This document shows, piece by piece, positions 5,485 through 10,079 of a stretch of DNA of 11,951 nt. The notes under the pieces are model-generated. The model ran no database searches, had not been told where the DNA came from, and saw nothing but the letters and a program-made list of their open reading frames with translations. This DNA comes from an uncultured Austwickia sp. (lineage in GTDB: Bacteria; Actinomycetota; Actinomycetes; Actinomycetales; Dermatophilaceae). The DNA lies in contig CAKUSI010000089.1 of NCBI GenBank assembly GCA_934678955.1, positions 1 to 11,951 of the forward strand, given 5' to 3'. Position 1 is the first letter of the stretch, and the number at the start of each line of letters is the position of its first letter. The position numbers were made by a program, and so were the translations under genes.

Positions 5485-6267
5485 TCACACCCGGAACTTG
5501 TCTCCAAGCACACGCACGTAGCGGCAGATCGCAATCACGCGTGCCTCTTCCCCCGCGTCCCAACTCACGGAGGCGGCAAGATACTTACCGATTCCGGACG
5601 ACGTCACACGATTGGCCAGGCGCGCCAAGCTCCTGATATTGCTGGCACCGCGTACTTTGGCGGCACTCGATAGCGCAGTGTTCATCGCGTCGATCGACCT
5701 CGGCGAAGCGTGAGCAAGCGCGTTGCGCACTGCAATCAGAATCTCGAGCACGAGCCAGTCGTCGCGGCTCAACGACTTCGGCAGAGCGGCATACGTTGGA
5801 ACGAGATCCCGAGTCGCCGCTGTGTCGGACTCCTTCTGGGTACGGAACGACACGTTCTGCTCGCGCGTGTCACGGAGTCGGCTCACCGTTCCGATCGTGG
5901 GGTTCTTCGGGAGATTGATCTCGATCTCCAGTCCAGCATCGCGGAGCGCTGCGACGAGGTCGTTCCCGCCAGCTGACTCCGCGGCGAACGTCTTGACCCG
6001 GCGCACCAACTCCGCCCGGTACTGGGTTGCATCTCGAGCAATCGCCTTCTTGTGCCACTCGGATCGGAAATACTCCCACTGGGTGGCGCAGTTCGTTAGA
6101 GCGGCCGCAGAAGCCGAGTAGATCGTGGCTGCCCCGAGCACACCCTTGTGACCGGCCTGCACTCGCCATGTCGCGATGATCGCGTCGATTTCATGCTGGA
6201 ACGCGTCGACGACGAGATTGAGGCTCGGGGTCTTCACGAGACCATTGTCCAGGGTTGCCGGGCCCAC
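5485..6267 (-). CDS. HEPN-like putative ribonuclease
   Basis: A 260-residue protein. Near the C-terminal third an amphipathic helix, LVLEILIAV, runs into RNALAHASPR (residues 181-190). R181 and H186 form the R-x4-H motif, with N182 right after the Arg, which defines the catalytic site of HEPN ribonucleases. These work as dimers and cut RNA, for example in toxin-antitoxin and abortive-infection systems. The N-terminal 100 residues are alpha-helical and Ala-rich, and the middle (about 112-150) is polar. I do not recognise the wider family. The start is a GTG at 6267, with AGGGAG about 16 nt upstream, further than usual; an in-frame GTG at codon 11 is possible. The gene precedes the NYN gene on the same strand, and no obvious antitoxin (MNT-like) gene is adjacent. 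Confidence 0.62.
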   Translation of the reverse strand: MGPATLDNGLVKTPSLNLVVDAFQHEIDAIIATWRVQAGHKGVLGAATIYSASAAALTNCATQWEYFRSEWHKKAIARDATQYRAELVRRVKTFAAESAGGNDLVAALRDAGLEIEINLPKNPTIGTVSRLRDTREQNVSFRTQKESDTAATRDLVPTYAALPKSLSRDDWLVLEILIAVRNALAHASPRSIDAMNTALSSAAKVRGASNIRSLARLANRVTSSGIGKYLAASVSWDAGEEARVIAICRYVRVLGDKFRV

Positions 6268-6279
6268 GCGCGGAGTGAG

Positions 6280-6305
6280 AACGCTCCCTACAGGGTTCCA
6301 GCGTT
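6280..6305. promoter_or_regulatory. inverted repeat just upstream of the HEPN-like gene
   Basis: AACGCT (6280-6285) pairs with AGCGTT (6300-6305), and CCCT (6286-6289) with AGGG (6292-6295), leaving a 4-nt bulge. The block lies 13-38 bp before the GTG on the minus strand and contains the only AGGGAG near that start. It may be an operator or an mRNA hairpin that hides the ribosome binding site. Confidence 0.35.
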
Positions 6306-6318
6306 TAGACGTCGACTC

Positions 6319-6531
6319 CTACCAGGTGCGACCGCTGTTCGCCCGGTGTACAACGGCCGTAGCGCCGATCAAATCGGCGATGGTGTCGATGAAGAACCAC
6401 CCGAGCGTGATCAGCATGAGGAAGCCCCATATCGGCTGTCCGAGGTAGAAGCGACCGATGCCGGCGATCCTCCCGACCCTGCGCGAACACGCGCATCGAA
6501 CCTTGATGTCGCGGGTGCTCCCTACGATTAT
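6319..6531 (-). pseudogene. TM2-domain membrane protein remnant
   Basis: One minus-strand frame, open from 6531 to the TAG at 6321-6319, encodes GRIAGIGRFYLGQPIWGFLM followed by LITLGWFFIDTIADLIG. This matches the second half of a TM2 domain (GxxGxhRFYLG, then a helix ending in a liDl motif). The usual first transmembrane helix is missing: the preceding residues are charged (STRDIKVRCACSRR), and no ATG, GTG or TTG occurs in frame before the motif. I read it as a decayed gene. A live gene with a non-standard start is less likely. It lies in the 288-bp divergent gap, upstream of and in the same direction as the HEPN-like gene, and its 5' part overlaps the presumed promoter of the 6556 gene. Confidence 0.6.
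6523..6528 (+). promoter_or_regulatory. -10-like box TACGAT for the 6556-8869 operon
   Basis: TACGAT matches the actinobacterial TANNNT -10 pattern and would start transcription near 6535, giving a 20-nt leader before the ATG at 6556. A -35 is poorly defined: TTGATG at 6503 is only 14 bp away. The identical hexamer precedes the tRNA-Ala gene. Confidence 0.35.
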
Positions 6532-6555
6532 TCAGCAAGCACAGAGACGAGCGGG

Positions 6556-7401
6556 ATGAAGACGACCAAGACGCCGAAGGCGAAGAAGCCTGACTCCTAC
6601 GAGGTGGCCGTTGCCGCTTACAACGGCGCGTACACGGAGATGAGCGACAGAGGGCTGTCTCTCCTTCGCCAGCGGGAGCGCACGAGCGACCTGATCGACT
6701 TGGTCGAGCTGCTCGTCAACAGCATCGCCCACACCCCGAAGTCATTCGCGGCAGACTTCGAGGAGATCACCGCGAACAAGGCCGAGTTCCTCGCAGCAGA
6801 GGAGTTCGCACGCCGCGACCTTGACGCGGCCCGCAAGTCTGCCGCAGGGGTGGGAGCGGGAGTAGCCGCTGGTGCGGCGGTTGCGAGCATCGCGCCGACC
6901 GCAGCATTGTGGGTCGCCACCACCTTCGGGACCGCGTCTACTGGGACTGCCATATCTGCACTGTCCGGTGCAGCGGCCACGAACGCAGCCCTTGCCTGGC
7001 TCGGAGGTGGCGCGCTTACCGCTGGCGGCGGCGGAATGGCTGCCGGCACCACATTCCTCGCCCTTGCCGGTCCGATTGGCTGGGGTATCGCGGGAGCCAC
7101 CCTCCTCGTGTCAGTCGTCCTGTTCGCACGATCGAAGTTCAAGAACCGCAAGGCGAAAGAGGAGTCGCTGACGGCCGTGAAGCAGAACACATCGATCGTC
7201 GAGCTCATGACCGTCCAGATCGACGATCTTTTCCGCCGAACCGCGGACCTCCGCGGCAAGCTGTCAGCGAGCTTCAGCGAGGCATTGCCGTTCTTCGGTG
7301 CTGATTTTCTCTCTCTGTCGACGCCTCAACAGGCCCAGCTCGCCGCGCTCGTGAACAACACGAAGGCAAGCGCGGCGCTCTTGAGCAAGCGAATCGAGTA
7401 G
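6556..7401 (+). CDS. Gly/Ala-rich pore-like membrane protein, first gene of a two-gene module
   Basis: A 281-residue protein with three parts. Residues 1-95 have a Lys-rich start (MKTTKTPKAKK), then charged amphipathic helices. Residues 96-190 are a long hydrophobic, Gly/Ala-rich region, with FGTASTGTAISALSGAAATN (124-143) followed by LAWLGGGALTAGGGGMAAG (147-165) and a final helix. Residues 191-281 are basic and then helical or coiled-coil-like. I recall near-identical glycine-rich blocks in many unannotated bacterial proteins; no function is known to me. The glycine-zipper-like core suggests insertion into membranes, as in pore-forming effectors, but this is inference. ATG 6556 is chosen because it begins the conserved-looking part; a longer in-frame extension to 6148 runs through the TM2 remnant and HEPN gene in antisense and is not real. 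The next gene follows after 7 bp. Confidence 0.7.
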   Translation: MKTTKTPKAKKPDSYEVAVAAYNGAYTEMSDRGLSLLRQRERTSDLIDLVELLVNSIAHTPKSFAADFEEITANKAEFLAAEEFARRDLDAARKSAAGVGAGVAAGAAVASIAPTAALWVATTFGTASTGTAISALSGAAATNAALAWLGGGALTAGGGGMAAGTTFLALAGPIGWGIAGATLLVSVVLFARSKFKNRKAKEESLTAVKQNTSIVELMTVQIDDLFRRTADLRGKLSASFSEALPFFGADFLSLSTPQQAQLAALVNNTKASAALLSKRIE

Positions 7402-7408
7402 AGCCGGG

Positions 7409-8869
7409 ATGAGTGACGCGGAGAAGCTGGTCAAGAGCAATCAGGAACAGGCCGTCGCGGCCTGGGTCAACTACCTGAATCAGCTTCGGCTGGATGGCCT
7501 GCTCGCCGCGCTCAATCAGCAGAGCACCAATCTTGCGGACGCACTCGCGAGTGTCGACGCAGCGGTTCAGAAGATCGACCTTGAGGTCGTCGCCGCTTTC
7601 CGCGGGGGCGCTAAGGGGATGCACGGCTTCATCGCCGAAGTCGCGGAGGTAGGCGTCGGAAACGCAAGGAGCCAGATCCTCGGAGGCGAGGCTGTCTACC
7701 AGTGGGTGAACGACAACGGCCCGGTCGACCTGCTTCGCGATGGGGTCGAGATTCAGCAGAAGTTCGTCGCCGCCGGCGGGCGCTTCGGACTTGGAGCAAT
7801 CACCGAACACCTGCAGAAGTACCCCGACTTCCTACGGAACGGCGGTAGGTACCAGATCCCGAGTGACCACTTCGCGGTGATCCAGAAGCTGCACGACATG
7901 TCCCCGGAGGACGCAGGCAGGTTGCTCTCGCGGGCTGGCGAAGGCCCGTCATTCCGGGACTGGCAGCGTGTCCAGACGTTCTTCCAAGATGGCGCGGTAC
8001 GGATCGACTCGCTGGAACCTTCGACCTTGGAGTACCGCGAGGTCCAGGCAGGTGTGTATCACTCGACGCTGGACGCCGAGAAGGATTCCCTCCGAGCGAC
8101 CGATCAGTCGCAGCGTGACGCCGCGTATCTGGAGAGCCAGCCGACTCTACAAGAAGCGGCACAGGTCACACTCGCCGCGGCTGCCATCGAAGGTGGGACG
8201 ACCTTCGTCCTCGCCGTGGCCAAGAGGCGGCGTGGAGGCAAGAAGCTTCGCGACTTCACACGCGAGGACTGGGTCGACATCGCCGGCGAGACCGGCTACG
8301 GAACCGCCAAGGGCGGGGTCCGCGGGCTCACGATCTACGCGCTCACCAACTTCACCGCTACATCGGCCGCCACAGCGAGCTCGATCGTGACGGCAGGGTT
8401 CGGCATCGCCGAGCAAGCGCACAAACTTCGTCGCGGAGAGATCGATCAGCTTGAGTTCATCGAGCACTCCGAACTCGTCTGCATCGAAGCAGCCGTCAGC
8501 GCCCTCTCATCCTTCGTCGGGCAGGCGTTGATACCCGTTCCAGTGCTCGGGGCTGTAATCGGCAACACCGTCGGAACGATCATGTACAAGACCGTCTCGG
8601 CCTCACTGTCCAAGCGCGAAGCGGCATTGATCGAGGCGTACTTGCTGGAACAGCAGGCCCTGGACGCGCAGCTGGCCGCTGAGTACGCAGAGCTGATCAG
8701 TCAGCTCGACGCCAGCATGACCGACTACCTCGAGGTTCTTGACCGGGCCTTTTCGCCGGACATCGAGACGGCTCTGCTCGGCTCCATCAACCTCGCGCTT
8801 CAGCTCGGCGTAGCCCCTGCTGACGTCTTGGACACTCAGACGAAAATCACCGCCTACTTCCGCGACTAA
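7409..8869 (+). CDS. large partner membrane protein of the two-gene module, function unknown
   Basis: A 486-residue protein. Residues 1-60 are helical and coiled-coil-like (Gln/Leu/Ala-rich). About 139-192 form a compact soluble motif (KYPDFLRNGGRYQIPSDHF, then MSPEDAGRLLSRAGEGPSFR and DWQRVQTFF). Residues 247-272 are a hydrophobic Ala-rich segment ended by KRRRGGKK. A region at 291-395 holds GTAKGGVRGLTIYALTNF and FVGQALIPVPVLGAVIGN, which look like reentrant or transmembrane hairpins. Residues 400-445 are again coiled-coil-like. I recall this family as widespread and highly conserved but uncharacterised. The ATG lies 8 nt after the stop of the previous gene and is almost certainly co-transcribed with it. 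The intimate pairing suggests the two products work together at the membrane. Confidence 0.7.
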   Translation: MSDAEKLVKSNQEQAVAAWVNYLNQLRLDGLLAALNQQSTNLADALASVDAAVQKIDLEVVAAFRGGAKGMHGFIAEVAEVGVGNARSQILGGEAVYQWVNDNGPVDLLRDGVEIQQKFVAAGGRFGLGAITEHLQKYPDFLRNGGRYQIPSDHFAVIQKLHDMSPEDAGRLLSRAGEGPSFRDWQRVQTFFQDGAVRIDSLEPSTLEYREVQAGVYHSTLDAEKDSLRATDQSQRDAAYLESQPTLQEAAQVTLAAAAIEGGTTFVLAVAKRRRGGKKLRDFTREDWVDIAGETGYGTAKGGVRGLTIYALTNFTATSAATASSIVTAGFGIAEQAHKLRRGEIDQLEFIEHSELVCIEAAVSALSSFVGQALIPVPVLGAVIGNTVGTIMYKTVSASLSKREAALIEAYLLEQQALDAQLAAEYAELISQLDASMTDYLEVLDRAFSPDIETALLGSINLALQLGVAPADVLDTQTKITAYFRD

Positions 8870-8880
8870 GCACACACTTC

Positions 8881-8907
8881 TGACGCCCGCCGGCGAGACG
8901 CGCGTCA
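8881..8907. terminator. possible bidirectional terminator between convergent genes
   Basis: TGACGC (8881-8886) and GCGTCA (8902-8907) are perfect inverted arms around a GC-rich 15-nt loop that includes the self-complementary GCCGGC. It lies in the 42-bp gap between convergent genes. Only a short, broken T-tract (CGTTTCATT) follows, so termination would be weak. Confidence 0.3.
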
Positions 8908-8911
8908 CGTT

Positions 8912-9625
8912 TCATTCATCCCGTTCAGCGTCCCAGTCAGGGTGTTCATGGGTGTAACGGCGGGCACGAGCCCCGGCGCGGTCGAGAGCGTTGTGCAACC
9001 GGGTGACGTAGCGCTCGATCTCGAAGTAACGGGGTCGCAACTCCGGCACCGGGGTCTGTTCCAGTAGTGCGACTAGGCGCTCGACCGCATCGCGGCGTGA
9101 CTCCTGGGTGCGCATCGCTACAGCGAGGCACTCAGCAGGGGTGTGCGTGACCTGCTCGGTGACGATCTTCTCGACGAGTTGCACGCGCACGGCGCCGGGG
9201 CGCTTGGCGCGGCGGCCCTCATAGGCGGCCTTGCGGCAGGCGGGCGAGCAGTAGAGCCGGGGCCGTCCAGTGGTCTTTGGGGCGTCGAGCCTCGCACCGC
9301 ATCGTGCGCACTTGGTCGGCAGCTCGACGATACGCGCGGTGCGCACCTGCCGGTTGCGCGCACGGGCACGGGACTTCTCTCGTTCTTGATGCCGCTTTCG
9401 CGCCTGGGCTGCGGAGTCGCGGGCTCGGGCGATGGCGCGGGTCGCTTGCTCCTGGAGGACAGGGTCGTTCTCCGCGTCGATGAGCCTCTGAACGCTCCGC
9501 TGCACCCAGGCGCCGAGGGTCTCCCATGACGCACGGATCCGTTCGGCCTCATCGTGGTCACGGCGCCGGATCGCCGCACGGTACGCGTCGAGCTCCTGGT
9601 CGGTTGGCCCTGGTCCGCCCTGCAT
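8912..9625 (-). CDS. zinc-finger (treble-clef-like) protein of unknown function
   Basis: A 237-residue, very basic and charged protein. Residues 1-100 are helical with long Arg/Ala/Glu runs that look like a coiled coil. A zinc site follows: C106 and C109 (TKCARCGARL), then GRPRLYCSPACRKAAYEGRR with C126 and C130. The C-x2-C...C-x3-C pattern with 'RP..YCS.ACR.AAY' is common in small actinobacterial and phage proteins that are probably DNA-binding. The C-terminal 100 residues are helical. The ATG at 9625 follows a TAGACT box by six bases, fitting a leaderless mRNA. It is convergent with the two-gene module and lies next to the integrase region, so a role in element maintenance or regulation is plausible but unproven. 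Confidence 0.65.
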   Translation of the reverse strand: MQGGPGPTDQELDAYRAAIRRRDHDEAERIRASWETLGAWVQRSVQRLIDAENDPVLQEQATRAIARARDSAAQARKRHQEREKSRARARNRQVRTARIVELPTKCARCGARLDAPKTTGRPRLYCSPACRKAAYEGRRAKRPGAVRVQLVEKIVTEQVTHTPAECLAVAMRTQESRRDAVERLVALLEQTPVPELRPRYFEIERYVTRLHNALDRAGARARRYTHEHPDWDAERDE

Positions 9626-9631
9626 GACGCG

Positions 9632-9637
9632 AGTCTA
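9632..9637 (-). promoter_or_regulatory. -10 box TAGACT, probable leaderless promoter for the zinc-finger gene
   Basis: TAGACT (9637-9632, minus strand) is followed by six bases and the ATG at 9625. The spacing is the same as at 1086, and no Shine-Dalgarno is seen. Confidence 0.45.
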
Positions 9638-9837
9638 GGTTTCATCACCGACGAAAGAGCCATTCTCCACAACTGCAAGAGGTGTGGCGTATCTGGTGCG
9701 GAGTGCACAGGAGAGCGGGAGCGTAGTCGTGGGATCGGCGGCGCACCTACTTGGTATGAGCGGCGATTCGACAGCGGCACGGGCTCGTGCGGTGCCCGCA
9801 GTGAGGCCGGAGCCGGAGATCCTTTCGCTCATGGATT

Positions 9838-9910
9838 GGGTGCTGGGGCTCGCAGTTGCCATTCCCGCCGACGCTGTCGGCGATGATGGCGGGTGCGAGC
9901 CGCAGCGCCC
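9838..9910. repeat. 73-nt nested palindrome with equal-length internal loops
   Basis: Four arm pairs share one axis centred at 9874: GGGTGCTG/CAGCGCCC (9838-9845 and 9903-9910, one G-U pair), GGCTCGCA/TGCGAGCC (9847-9854 and 9894-9901), GCCAT/ATGGC (9858-9862 and 9886-9890) and CGCCGA/TCGGCG (9866-9871 and 9877-9882). The unpaired gaps are 1/1, 3/3 and 3/3, with a 5-nt apex. The result is an almost unbroken hairpin of 27 pairs. Confidence 0.8.
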
Positions 9911-10021
9911 CGCCGTGGCCGACGACGGACGTCACGAGTAGCATCGTCTCCAGTAGGCGGACCACCTGGATGCCGTTTGAGCCGGCCACCCCGCTAAGGG
10001 GCTACTGAGGAGACCGACCCG

Positions 10022-10067
10022 CCGAAGTCGATTGGTCATCGAGTTCCCTCGATCGTCACGTCTTCGG
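10022..10067. promoter_or_regulatory. nested inverted repeat just before the integrase start
   Basis: CCGAAG (10022-10027) pairs with CTTCGG (10062-10067), and ATCGAG (10038-10043) with CTCGAT (10048-10053) around a TTCC loop. The outer arm runs into the GGAAGG ribosome binding site (10066-10071). It could be an operator or an RNA hairpin limiting integrase translation. Confidence 0.4.
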
Positions 10068-10079
10068 AAGGCTCCGCCG

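Larger units (their letters stand above)
9626..10079. other. 454-bp gene-poor region upstream of the integrase
   Basis: No convincing gene is seen. Short frames on both strands (9756-9941 plus; 9747-9989 minus) lack ribosome binding sites and recognisable domains. They resemble each other (both contain GC-CEPQ-P) only because they read a palindrome from its two sides. The region carries the zinc-finger gene's promoter, a 73-nt palindrome (9838-9910), a small CCCC/GGGG hairpin near 9993-10003 and a nested inverted repeat reaching the integrase ribosome binding site. An excisionase gene, if present, is not recognisable. Confidence 0.5.

Noticed and set aside
9684..9989. Small genes on both strands (possible excisionase)
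   Set aside because: No ribosome binding site or known motif. The two translations resemble each other only because of the palindrome at 9838-9910.
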